Assembly: GCA_003233175.1 (NCBI GenBank)
Contig: QIKY01000213.1
Location: 1 to 41,250 of the forward strand
Length of the DNA stretch: 41,250 nucleotides
Direction: 5' to 3'
DNA from: Planctomycetaceae bacterium
GTDB lineage: Bacteria; Planctomycetota; Planctomycetia; Pirellulales; Pirellulaceae
The translations under genes were made by a program, and so were the position numbers. A model generated the notes under the pieces. That model did no database searches, was not told the origin of the DNA, and saw only the letters and a list, made by a program, of their open reading frames with translations. Below are positions 16,492-24,066 of the stretch, piece by piece. Position 1 is the first letter of the stretch; every line of letters starts with the position of its first letter.

Positions 16492-16835
16492 GGCGGCCCC
16501 GCGCCAGTGTTCACGCGCGATCCGTTGGAGTTCACGCTACGGCGGGAGTTTTTCGACATGAAAGCCGGCGAAAACAGCCTAAAGGCTGAACTCCAATGGT
16601 TCCCAAAACAGCCTAAAGACGGAACTCCCACCGGCGGCGGCACATGGGCGAACTTTCCCGATGGCAACGCTTGTGACAAAAACAGGCGTAGCGCCGGCTG
16701 GCGTTTTATTGCCGGAATTTCGCCCAGCCAAACACGATACTGAGGTTGAAGGGCCGCGCATCTGACGGATCAGTCTGCGCCGCGGCCGCCACTGCGCACG
16801 AATCGTAAATGCAACTTGGTCGAACGGAGTCGGTG
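16492..16835. repeat. Palindromic repeat between GDPD and cytochrome genes
   Basis: No gene. Arms ccgttggagttcacgct (from 16522) and aaaggctgaactccaatgg (16581-16599) form a stem-loop of the same family as the repeats at 23115-23199 and 23824-23909. A second half-arm (aaagacggaactccc) follows at 16615-16629. The cytochrome gene's ribosome site is GGAG at 16826-16829. Confidence 0.7.
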
Positions 16836-18821
16836 ATGACGCAGCGCGGGGCGCTCCCCAAAATGGCGTGGGCGGCGACGATTATCGCGGCGGCGGTCGT
16901 GGTATTCATCGCGACCACTTGGCGGGCCGAGAGCCACACCGCCCGCGTGATTGCGGCGCCGCATGTCGTGGCGGCGGTCGAACATCCTTTCGACCCCGAT
17001 TGGCCCGAAGTCTGGACCCTCGTTTCTCAGAAATGCGGGAGCTGCCATCGTGCGAAAAACGATCGCTCCGACTTCACCTCCTACGAGCTTCTGATTACTG
17101 CGGTCGACGAAAGCGGCGACCGTTTGATTCTGCCCGGCAATGCCGAATGCTCGACTTTTTTTGAGCAAGTGGATTGGAACGTGCATGCACGGCGCGACTC
17201 CATCGCGCCCGACCAGCCCACGATGCCGCCGGAGCAAAGCGAATGGCTCACCGCCGGTCAGATTTCCACCATCCGGCGTTGGATCGATCACGGCGCGTTG
17301 GAGTACAAACTGCCAGACCAATGCTCGCCGCGGCCGCTGATGGAAATCGATTTCCCCTCGGCCAAGGTTTGCAAGGGATGCCACCCCCGCCAATACGGGC
17401 AATGGTCGAGTTCGATGCACGCCTACGCGCAGCACAGCCCGGTGTTCGAGGCCTTTAACCTGACGCTGATCGAACGCACCAGCGGAACGATCGACACCTT
17501 CTGTTCGCGCTGCCATACGCCGGTCGGCACGATTCTGGGGGAGAACGGTTCGCTCAGGAATGTGCATCGGTCGAGAATTTCGATGGAAGGCGTGACCTGC
17601 ATCGTGTGTCATCGCCGCGAAGACGCGCGTTACAAATCGAACGGCCGGCTGAGAATCACGCCGGGCGATTTGAACGAAGAATGCATTTACGGGCCGTTTG
17701 AAAGTTCGCACGTGGAGGGTGTTGATTTTCATCCCTCGAAAAGCAGTCCTTACATTAAGACGTCGCAGTTTTGCGGTGAATGCCACGACGTGACCAGTCC
17801 GGCGGGCGTGCGGCTGGAAGAGGCCTTTAGCGAATGGCAGAACAGCCCGGCGGCGCGGCAAGGCACAACATGCCAGCATTGCCATATGGGCCCGGTGCAA
17901 GGAGTCGCGATTCCCGATAACCACCGCCCCTGGGGACGCTCGGCCGAAGTGCCCGGTGTTCCAGCAGAGCATTTGCCGCTGCGCAGGATTACCGATCATT
18001 CGTTCGCCGGGCCCGACTATTCGCTCCTGCCCGATACGGAGTTCCCTCACAAGTTGGATTGGATGTACGAAGTCGACTATCGGAATCCTGCATTGCTCAC
18101 TCCCCACCAGCAGAGCACGCTCACGGCGCTGCGCCACAAAAACCGCCAAGCGCTGGCGCGAGCAGACGCCAAAAGGTTTGAGGTGCTCTCCAACGCCGCT
18201 CGCCTTTCTGTTTCACAGCCGAACCGGGCCAAGTGCGGGGAGCGCATCAAGATTGCCGTCGACGTAAAAAGTATTTTCAGCGGGCACAATCTGCCCACCG
18301 GCTTCACGGCCGAACGGCAGGTTTGGGTTTCGGTGGAAGTGTTCGATCCGCAAGGGCGGCGCGTGTTCGCCACCGGCGACCTAGACGACAACCGCGACCT
18401 GCGCGATTCCCACAGCCACGACGTGCTCACCGGCGCCGCGCCAACCGACCGCCACTTGATGAACTTTCAAAATAAATTTATCTCGCTGACCACGCGGGGC
18501 ACGGAGCGTTCGGTGGTTTTGCCGGTGAATCGGGATCTGGCGCCGTTGAGTTTGTTTCGTCCGGCGGCGGGCATTCCGATTTCGTTTGGTCGGCCGTTTT
18601 CGTTTCGCATTGCCAAGGGCAGCATACCGCCGCTGGCGAGTCGGGGAAAAACGTATCACGCCACGCTCCACGCTGCCGGACCGCATCGCCTTTTGGTGCG
18701 GCTGCACTTCCGCAACCTGCCGCCGAATTTGCTGGACCATATCGGGGCGCCGCACCTGAAACAGTTGCTGGAAGATGTCGTGATCGCCGAACATCAGGCG
18801 ATGATTCAAGTCGACCGTTAA
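16836..18821 (+). CDS. Membrane-anchored hexahaem c-type cytochrome
   Basis: A 661-residue protein. An N-terminal transmembrane helix (~9-28) exposes the rest to the periplasm. Six CxxCH haem-binding motifs lie at about residues 67 (CGSCH), 179 (CKGCH), 223 (CSRCH), 255 (CIVCH), 313 (CGECH) and 346 (CQHCH). The first sits in a planctomycete-type cytochrome (PSCyt1-like) domain ending MPPEQSEWLTAGQISTIRRWIDHGA. The other five resemble cytochrome c554/hydroxylamine-oxidoreductase-type clusters. The final ~200 residues lack haem motifs and look beta-rich (FSGHNLPTGFTAERQVWVSVEV). ATG 16836 has GGAG with six-base spacing, better than ATG 16809. It should transfer electrons; the donor and acceptor are unknown. 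A porin-like gene starts 19 bp downstream. Confidence 0.92.
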   Translation: MTQRGALPKMAWAATIIAAAVVVFIATTWRAESHTARVIAAPHVVAAVEHPFDPDWPEVWTLVSQKCGSCHRAKNDRSDFTSYELLITAVDESGDRLILPGNAECSTFFEQVDWNVHARRDSIAPDQPTMPPEQSEWLTAGQISTIRRWIDHGALEYKLPDQCSPRPLMEIDFPSAKVCKGCHPRQYGQWSSSMHAYAQHSPVFEAFNLTLIERTSGTIDTFCSRCHTPVGTILGENGSLRNVHRSRISMEGVTCIVCHRREDARYKSNGRLRITPGDLNEECIYGPFESSHVEGVDFHPSKSSPYIKTSQFCGECHDVTSPAGVRLEEAFSEWQNSPAARQGTTCQHCHMGPVQGVAIPDNHRPWGRSAEVPGVPAEHLPLRRITDHSFAGPDYSLLPDTEFPHKLDWMYEVDYRNPALLTPHQQSTLTALRHKNRQALARADAKRFEVLSNAARLSVSQPNRAKCGERIKIAVDVKSIFSGHNLPTGFTAERQVWVSVEVFDPQGRRVFATGDLDDNRDLRDSHSHDVLTGAAPTDRHLMNFQNKFISLTTRGTERSVVLPVNRDLAPLSLFRPAAGIPISFGRPFSFRIAKGSIPPLASRGKTYHATLHAAGPHRLLVRLHFRNLPPNLLDHIGAPHLKQLLEDVVIAEHQAMIQVDR

Positions 18822-18840
18822 TCGTTTTTGAAATTCGCGC

Positions 18841-20505
18841 ATGAGCCGCTTGACTCTCATAACGCTGATCGGACTGTTGGCGGCGCCGGGAATTCCCCCT
18901 GCCGCGTTCGGCCAAGATGCGCTCTTCCCACCAGCGCCATTGCCCGCCGCGCCTTTGTTTTCAAGCCCTCAGCCAGAGACGCTGGCTCTCTCGAACGACA
19001 AACCAGACGCCCAGAAAAACGAGGGCCCTAGTTTGCTACCGGCGCCAAAACGCGTCGCGCCATCGACGCCGCCAATGCAGCCGGAACGAATCGCTCCCGG
19101 CAGTGTGAACGGCGATTTCCCCGCCTTGCCGCCCGACCCGTACGCCGCCCGGCTGCCGCCGCTGCCGCCGCTGGAAGAGGAATTATGGCTGCATGGAGGT
19201 TCGCAACTGTATCAGCCTGAAGGCGACCGGCTCAATTGGCCTTCGCCCGATGAGGCCCACTACGACCTCTTGCGGCTGCCGGAAAACTGGCGAAAGCCCC
19301 GCCCCTTGCAGGCCTTTGCCGATTTTGTCGGACCCGGTCCGATCCCGCCCGCTCGATTCCAATGGCCCGGCACCGGCGGGTACGCCTGGGAGCCAAGGTT
19401 CGTCGGCTTCGGCAGTTATGAACTGTTCGGCTTTGCGCTGAAGGAAAACAACCAACGGCAAGATGTGGTCGGCCACCAACTCTTGGCCGATCTCGACCTG
19501 CGTCTGACCGGAACCGAACGCTTCCATGTGCAGTTCCGGCCCGTGGGAATGAAAGGAACCGGTGGATCGTACTATCAGTTCAGCGATCCTGAGGGGTACG
19601 TCGATAACGCAACCGGTAAGCCCGATCGTTTTTGGTTCGAGGCGGAATTGCATAGTCTGCTGGGCGCCTTTCTCGATCCGAACGCCGTCCGGGATTACAA
19701 CGTCGTGCTGGGGCAGTTTCCGTTTGCCCTGCATAATTCGTTGCTCATCAACGACGACATTTTAGGCTTCGTGATCAGCAAAAACACGCTCTACATGAAA
19801 GCGTGGAGTAATGTCAATGTTCAGGTGTTCGGCGCCTATGATGAAGTCGACGCCTTTCCCGACGGTCAGGCGCAACTCTACGGCGGGCACGTTTCCGCCG
19901 ACCGAAATCGTGTTTTTTACGAAGCCACGTATGCGTTTCTCCGCCGCCGGTTCGATAGCGGCCGCAACACGCATTACGCCGCCCTGAGCCGCACGCAACT
20001 GTTTGGCCCCACCACGCTCGCCGGCCGGGCGTTGTTCAAATACGGCGACCGAGCCGGTTCCGGATCCGGCCAACTGTTTGTGTTGGAGTCGAACCGCACG
20101 CGCGTGTTCGACCACGGCCGGTTGGGCGTCGAGAAGGCGGTTTTTTACGGCAATCTGTTTTGGGCTAACGACGGTTGGACGCCCATCAGCGGCGGCAATT
20201 TCAATCGTCTGCGAACGTCGTTCGCAACCAACCCGTTGGTGCGCATTTCCGCCGGCGCGCCGCCCAGCGATACCTGGGGCGCCGCATGCGGCGTGCAACT
20301 ATTTCGTCATGATCAAGACGAATCGTGGGTTCCGGAAGTCGCCTACGAACAACGCGACGGCCAGCCGGTTGCCGCCGTGAGTTTGCGATATCTACGAAAA
20401 ACCGGTGCGCGTACTTTCCTGGAGGCCGTAGGCGTGGCGGCCTTTTCCGACGACTCCCGGTTCGAGCGGCGGGGCGTCTTTGCTTCGCACTCCATCGTGT
20501 TTTAG
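18841..20505 (+). CDS. Putative outer-membrane beta-barrel protein
   Basis: A 554-residue exported protein. The signal peptide is clear (SRLTLITLIGLLAAPGIPPAAFGQD, cleavage near AFG-Q). A Pro-rich spacer to ~residue 110 follows. Then come amphipathic beta strands with aromatic ends (FVGFGSYELFGFALKE, FHVQFRPVGMK, NVNVQVFGAYDEVDAF, VSLRYLRK), and the final residue is Phe (HSIVF), as in barrels handled by the BAM machinery. I cannot name the family. It starts 19 bp after the hexahaem cytochrome on the same strand and a terminator-like hairpin follows, so the two genes are probably one operon. A role as a barrel sheath or porin beside the cytochrome is inferred. No haem motif is present. Confidence 0.72.
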   Translation: MSRLTLITLIGLLAAPGIPPAAFGQDALFPPAPLPAAPLFSSPQPETLALSNDKPDAQKNEGPSLLPAPKRVAPSTPPMQPERIAPGSVNGDFPALPPDPYAARLPPLPPLEEELWLHGGSQLYQPEGDRLNWPSPDEAHYDLLRLPENWRKPRPLQAFADFVGPGPIPPARFQWPGTGGYAWEPRFVGFGSYELFGFALKENNQRQDVVGHQLLADLDLRLTGTERFHVQFRPVGMKGTGGSYYQFSDPEGYVDNATGKPDRFWFEAELHSLLGAFLDPNAVRDYNVVLGQFPFALHNSLLINDDILGFVISKNTLYMKAWSNVNVQVFGAYDEVDAFPDGQAQLYGGHVSADRNRVFYEATYAFLRRRFDSGRNTHYAALSRTQLFGPTTLAGRALFKYGDRAGSGSGQLFVLESNRTRVFDHGRLGVEKAVFYGNLFWANDGWTPISGGNFNRLRTSFATNPLVRISAGAPPSDTWGAACGVQLFRHDQDESWVPEVAYEQRDGQPVAAVSLRYLRKTGARTFLEAVGVAAFSDDSRFERRGVFASHSIVF

Positions 20506-20535
20506 GGCGCGCGTGGAACGAAAACGCTCCCATTC

Positions 20536-20568
20536 AGAAGCCCGGCTTTTTGAAAAATCCGGGCTTCT
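20536..20568 (+). terminator. Hairpin after the barrel gene
   Basis: Stem agaagcccgg pairs with ccgggcttct around a ctttttgaaaaat loop, 31 bp after the barrel-protein stop. The same 33-base sequence, without change, occurs at 34363-34395, and a relative is at 38691-38721. It has no long U-tract after the stem, so it may be a mobile hairpin used as a terminator. The rest of 20569-20809 holds no gene that I recognise. Confidence 0.6.
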
Positions 20569-20809
20569 CAACTGCGGCGCCCACCGGAAGCCGCATTGTG
20601 AAAAACCTGGGAGGTTGAATGCGCCCGATGAGCGCTAGGCAGGGACCGCCTATCACGCGGGGAATGGCGTGACAATGGAGCAACCAATAGCTACAATTCG
20701 GCTTGCAACGATTGGCTGCCTCCACGTTAGGCCGCAAATTTGCCGCGTAAAGGTGATAGGCGGAAACTATCTATAAATAAGTTATTTGGACACGAACGGA
20801 TTACCCGCA

Positions 20810-21628
20810 ATGCAAAGTAAGACACGGTGGATTCGCATCTCACTGCGAACCTTACTGATGCTGGTCACGGCCATCGCTATCGCGCTCGCGTGGCTCGGGA
20901 ACTACGCAAGGAAACGCACGGCGGCGTTTGCTGCAATACGACAGGCGGGTGGCCAGATTCGAATGGTAATGCGCGAGCCTACGCTGCTCGACGAATGGTT
21001 TGGTCCAGAAATGTTCTGCGTCGTGAATAAGGTCGATCTTCGTAAGGGCAAAGTCAACAACGAACTGTTAGCTTATGTCGGCGACCTGAGAGAACTTCGG
21101 CGACTCGACCTGAGTTACGCCGATATTGACGATGAAGGGCTTCGCCAAATCGCTCATCTACCACTAAACGAATTGTGGTTACAGTCAACGCGAATAACGG
21201 ATTCGGCAGCGCAGACCATTTCCCGGATGAGGACGTTGAACTTCCTGCAACTCAATGCTACTTCTCTGTCGGATGAGTTTCTCGACCGCCTGCGGCCGAT
21301 GCCCGAATTGGAGGATCTCGGTTTACGTGGGACCAACGTGACCAGCGCTGGTATGAGATATCTCTCGCGTCACTCGAAACTCAAGGAATTGGATGTGTAC
21401 AGCACCAAAGTCGATGACGCTGGCGTCGAGCATTTAGTCGATTGCAGGTCACTAACCAGACTCGGTTTGTCGATGACCAAAGTCACGAATCACGTTTTCG
21501 AATACCTTGCCCGGCTTCCCAATCTTACGGACGCGGACTTGACTGGTAATCGACCAGTTACAACGGAGGCGGTTCTCGCATTTGAAAAGGCGCACCCTAA
21601 GTGCGACATTGAATGGTATAGAAAGTAG
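20810..21628 (+). CDS. Leucine-rich-repeat protein with N-terminal membrane anchor
   Basis: A 272-residue protein. It opens with the short anchor common in planctomycetes (RISLRTLLMLVTAIAIALAWLG), then ~60 residues, then about seven LRR units (LRRLDLSYADIDDEGLRQIAHL, LNELWLQSTRITD, LEDLGLRGTNVTSAGMRYL, LTRLGLSMTKVTNHVFEYL). The repeats match the cysteine-free LxxLxLxxTxITDxG type. Such proteins are thought to mediate binding; the ligand is unknown. The frame extends to TTG 20786, but ATG 20810 fits the anchor better. It appears to be a single gene. Confidence 0.85.
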   Translation: MQSKTRWIRISLRTLLMLVTAIAIALAWLGNYARKRTAAFAAIRQAGGQIRMVMREPTLLDEWFGPEMFCVVNKVDLRKGKVNNELLAYVGDLRELRRLDLSYADIDDEGLRQIAHLPLNELWLQSTRITDSAAQTISRMRTLNFLQLNATSLSDEFLDRLRPMPELEDLGLRGTNVTSAGMRYLSRHSKLKELDVYSTKVDDAGVEHLVDCRSLTRLGLSMTKVTNHVFEYLARLPNLTDADLTGNRPVTTEAVLAFEKAHPKCDIEWYRK

Positions 21629-21654
21629 GCGGGAGGCGGCGTTTGTTGTGCTGG

Positions 21655-21697
21655 CAAACCGGTGGCGTTCGCTGCGCTCGACCGCCGGCTAGGTCGT
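21655..21697. repeat. Short copy of dispersed repeat joined to PIN remnant
   Basis: The sequence ccggtggcgttcgctgcgct with the following cgaccgccggctagg is a copy of the arm seen at 31930-31967 and 3052-3090. It ends where the truncated PIN-gene homology begins, suggesting that insertion or recombination of the repeat removed the 5' end. Confidence 0.75.
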
Positions 21698-22115
21698 CAC
21701 AGCCGCTCGCCAATTGTAGACGCGTCAATGGTGGGAAGAAGAACGGTCCAACTACAAATTGGCGACATCGCAGTACGTAGTGGATGAGGTGGCGGATGGT
21801 GATCCGCAACTTGCCCAGGAACGCCTTGATTGTCTGGATGATATCCCGCTCCTGCAACTCGGATCTGACGTTGACGCGATCGCTGAGGAGATTATGTCGC
21901 GGGCGATTTTGCCTCCAAAGTCGCAGGTCGATGCTCTGCATATTGCCGTAGCGGCTCACCACAGGATAGACTATTTGTTGACCTGGAATTGTACGCATAT
22001 CGCAAATGCCCGAATTCTGCCGAGAATCCACAGCGTGCTGACTGATCGCAATTGCTTCATACCGATCATTTGCACTCCAGAGGAGATGGTGGACGATGAC
22101 GAAAATGACGAGTGA
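21696..22115 (+). pseudogene. Truncated PIN-domain (VapC-like) toxin gene
   Basis: Read in one frame this aligns with the intact PIN gene at 22369. The residues run VTAARQL, a stop (TAG 21717-21719), then TRQWWEEERSNYKLATSQYVVDEVADGD, DIPLLQL, SQVDALHIAVAAHHRIDYLLTWNCTHIANA and a C-terminal CTPEEM. The first ~22 residues with the YIETSIIGYL motif are missing and replaced by a dispersed repeat at 21655-21697. An ORF begins inside at TTG 21759 but would lack the catalytic N-terminal acidic residue. Its 3' end overlaps the next antitoxin gene by 20 bp. The toxin is therefore almost certainly inactive. Confidence 0.85.
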
Positions 22116-22359
22116 CACTCGACGTAATACGACAATCGCTGACATTCACAAGATACGTGAACGAATCTCCGATGCCTTTGGTGGTGACATTCATGCGATC
22201 ACGGAGGATGCGCGAAAGCGGCAGGAACAATCGGGCCGTCGCACGGTGTCGTACGCAACACACGTCGAACAAAACGATGCACCCGAGCGGCGAAGTCGGG
22301 CGTTTTCAGAATTGACAAGCTCTCGCCGCAACCCGGTGAACTTGGTCGTTCGACGATAA
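22096..22359 (+). CDS. Antitoxin-like small protein running into an attC-like site
   Basis: An 87-residue frame with the same core as the antitoxins at 22838 and 39834: IADIHKIRERISDAFGGDIHAITEDARKRQEQSGRRTVSY. In such PIN modules this small protein neutralises the toxin. Its toxin partner here is a pseudogene, so it is an orphan. The last ~30 residues (EQNDAPERRSRAFSELT...) look unlike an antitoxin and coincide with a ~93-bp imperfect palindrome, suggesting read-through into a recombination site. ATG 22096 overlaps the pseudogene end by 20 bp, as in other coupled pairs. Confidence 0.65.
   Translation: MTKMTSDTRRNTTIADIHKIRERISDAFGGDIHAITEDARKRQEQSGRRTVSYATHVEQNDAPERRSRAFSELTSSRRNPVNLVVRR
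22263..22355 (+). repeat. attC-like palindromic recombination site
   Basis: About 93 bp bounded by perfectly inverted ends, cgtcgaac (22263-22270) and gttcgacg (22348-22355). The interior is imperfectly palindromic (gatgcacccgagcggcga versus tcgccgcaacccggtgaa). Size, position after a small toxin-antitoxin unit, and the AACAAAACGATGCACCC and GGTCGTTCG ends resemble chromosomal-integron attC sites of planctomycetes, as I recall them. The ends deviate from the GTTRRRY consensus, and no integrase is in the window. Confidence 0.45.
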
Positions 22360-22368
22360 GAGAGTCCG

Positions 22369-22845
22369 ATGCCAACAGTTTACATCGAAACGTCGATCAT
22401 CGGCTACCTTGCATCCCGACCGCGCGACGATGTGATTTTTCAGGCTCGCCAGGAACTAACTCGCATCTGGTGGAACGCACGTCGCGAACAGTATAGAATT
22501 GTGGTGTCACAATTGGTGCTTGATGAGGCGGGTGCTGGCGATCAAGAGGCGGCTGCGGAACGGCTTGAATTTCTCGACGGGATTCCCTTATTGGATGTCA
22601 CTGACCCTCGAATCGACCTGGTTGCCGACGCGCTGCTTGCCGCTCATCTGTTGCCCGCTAAAGCCCGGTCGGACGCTGAACATGTGGCAACTGCGGCGGT
22701 GCATGGTGTAGACTATCTCTTGACCTGGAACTGCAAACACATTGCGAATGCCGAAACGCTTCCTGGAGTCTATCGGCTGCTCACGGATCTGGGGTATTCG
22801 TCACCTCTGATCGTCACGCCAGAGGAGTTTTCCGAAAATGCCTAG
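22369..22845 (+). CDS. PIN-domain (VapC-like) ribonuclease toxin
   Basis: A 158-residue PIN protein. It starts TVYIETSIIGYLASRPRDD, with conserved acidic residues at YIETS, LDEAGAGD and RSDAEHVATAA, and then VDYLLTWNCKHIANA. PIN toxins of type II toxin-antitoxin systems cleave RNA using a metal bound by these acids. The set looks intact. ATG 22369 has a weak purine stretch (aagagag) upstream. Its stop overlaps the next gene start by eight bases (ATGCCTAG), giving the toxin-first order with the antitoxin behind. It seems to be a complete module. Confidence 0.85.
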   Translation: MPTVYIETSIIGYLASRPRDDVIFQARQELTRIWWNARREQYRIVVSQLVLDEAGAGDQEAAAERLEFLDGIPLLDVTDPRIDLVADALLAAHLLPAKARSDAEHVATAAVHGVDYLLTWNCKHIANAETLPGVYRLLTDLGYSSPLIVTPEEFSENA

Positions 22846-23038
22846 TCGCCTGTACAAAGATCCGGTCATCGCTGAAGTCCATGCCATCCGGGAGAAAATG
22901 CTCGCGGACTGCCATGGTGACCACCAGAAACTGATGGTGCGGGTGCGCGAGCGACAAAAGGCGTCAGACCGAAAGATCATATCGGCTCCAGCGGACGCGC
23001 GCGGCACGGAACAAGGCGTTGCATCGGACGGCAAATAG
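22838..23038 (+). CDS. Probable antitoxin paired with PIN toxin
   Basis: A 66-residue protein (MPSRLYKDPVIAEVHAIREKM, VRVRERQKASDRKII). It matches the small partners at 22096 and 39834 in the pattern DPIxxExxxIRE...L..R.RQ.ASDRK.I. The start overlaps the PIN stop by eight bases, so translation is coupled. It probably binds and neutralises the PIN toxin; a DNA-binding role is possible but no domain is visible. Confidence 0.7.
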   Translation: MPSRLYKDPVIAEVHAIREKMLADCHGDHQKLMVRVRERQKASDRKIISAPADARGTEQGVASDGK

Positions 23039-23077
23039 CATCGACACGATGCAGTGGCGTCCACCTGATTCGGCATT

Positions 23078-23199
23078 GCTGGAAATTCCGCGTGGGCGAG
23101 GCGGTTTGGCATGAGCACCGTTGGAGTTCGTGCTTTAGCATGTTTTCTTCAGTAAAGTAGGAGTAACAAACGCAGCCTAAAGGCTGAACTCCAACGGCG
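23078..23199. repeat. 122-bp direct repeat, copy 1
   Basis: From gctggaaattccgcg to ctccaacggcg; nearly identical to 23787-23909. It includes the stem arms cgttggagttcgtgctttag and cctaaaggctgaactccaac. It flanks a block of gene remnants. Confidence 0.9.
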
Positions 23200-23249
23200 G
23201 CGGGGTGGCACTGACGAATGACGTCATTTTCGGTGGATTTTGTGGGTGC

Positions 23250-23274
23250 CACTGGCTTCGCCAGTGTTTTTATT
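23250..23274 (+). repeat. Small U-tailed hairpin
   Basis: The stem cactggc/gccagtg with a ttc loop is followed by five T's. It has terminator shape, but no gene upstream needs it, so it is probably part of the repeat-rich remnant block. Confidence 0.5.
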
Positions 23275-23294
23275 GCGGTCGAGAAAAAGTAGGC

Positions 23295-23530
23295 CGTCTC
23301 TCGACGGAAGCTCTTACGGTGAACTGTCAAACCTACGACGCCGGCGGTTTGTGGCTCACTGTGCGAGATGCGAATAATACCGGGCAGGATTGTACTTATG
23401 ATGCATTGGGGCGGCGGACGGTCTGCCAAGATACGCAGGAGATGATCGATACGGTTCAAAGGAGTTGGCTGCTATGTACGATTTGGCGGGTAATCAAATT
23501 CAAGCCACCGACGCCCAGCGATGTAGCGGA
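23295..23530 (+). pseudogene. Remnant of an Rhs/YD-repeat gene
   Basis: One frame gives TYDAGGLWLTVRDANNTGQDCTYDALGRRT. After a frame change near 23460-23480, it continues MYDLAGNQIQATDAQ. YD-repeats of the form YDxxGRR and YDLAGNxI are the hallmark of Rhs/wall-associated proteins. No intact start, shell or C-terminal toxin part is present. The piece is clearly decayed. Confidence 0.75.
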
Positions 23531-23623
23531 CCGAGGTTCTACTTCAACGTTGCAAACCATGTCCACCGTGTTGCAATGGAGATCATCGAGGTGTGCTTTG
23601 AAGTGGTCGCATGAGACAAACCG

Positions 23624-23704
23624 ATGCCCAACTATCGCCGCGCTCATGTTCCCGGGGGAACCTTTTTCTTTACGGTTGGGTCGAAAAAGGCGTTTACGAA
23701 TTGA
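23624..23704 (+). pseudogene. 5' remnant of a REP-associated tyrosine transposase (RAYT)
   Basis: The frame from ATG 23624 reads MPNYRRAHVPGGTFFFTV, then GSKKAFTN and a stop. MPNYRRAxVPGGTxFFTV is the usual N-terminus of TnpA_REP (Y1 HUH) proteins. Only ~18 residues of the family remain; the HUH and Tyr motifs are gone. The neighbouring palindromic repeats may be targets or substrates of a related full-length enzyme elsewhere. Confidence 0.75.
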
Positions 23705-23786
23705 ATTGGGGGAGCGGCCGGGAACATCCCGCCACCATTCCCAAACTCAATCGCAACGTCTGGGAGTGATTCCGGTCCGCTACGCC

Positions 23787-23909
23787 GCTGGAAATTCCGC
23801 GTGGGCGAGGCGGCTTGGCATTCGCGCCGTTGGAGTTCATGCTTTAGCATGTTTTCTTCAGTAAAATAAGAGTAACAAACGCAGCCTAAAGGCTGAACTC
23901 CAACGGCGC
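23787..23909. repeat. 122-bp direct repeat, copy 2
   Basis: Second copy of 23078-23199, with only a few base changes. Together they bracket the Rhs and RAYT remnants. The rest of 23910-24066 holds no gene; the ribosome site for the oxidoreductase is weak (gagaaag). Confidence 0.9.
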
Positions 23910-24066
23910 TCGACGTATAGCGCCGTTTGCTTGCAATGCAGGCGCAGGGCGATTATGGTAAGCGGCGGCGGAGCTAAGGCCGCGTTTTTTTCGCTCCCTG
24001 ATCCCACAACCCAAAACCTCGGTTCGCGGCCGATTGGGGTTCCTACTTAAAATTCGAGAAAGCACC

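Noticed and set aside
16770-18149. 459-residue minus-strand open frame
   Set aside because: Antisense to the hexahaem cytochrome, whose six CxxCH motifs prove the other strand.
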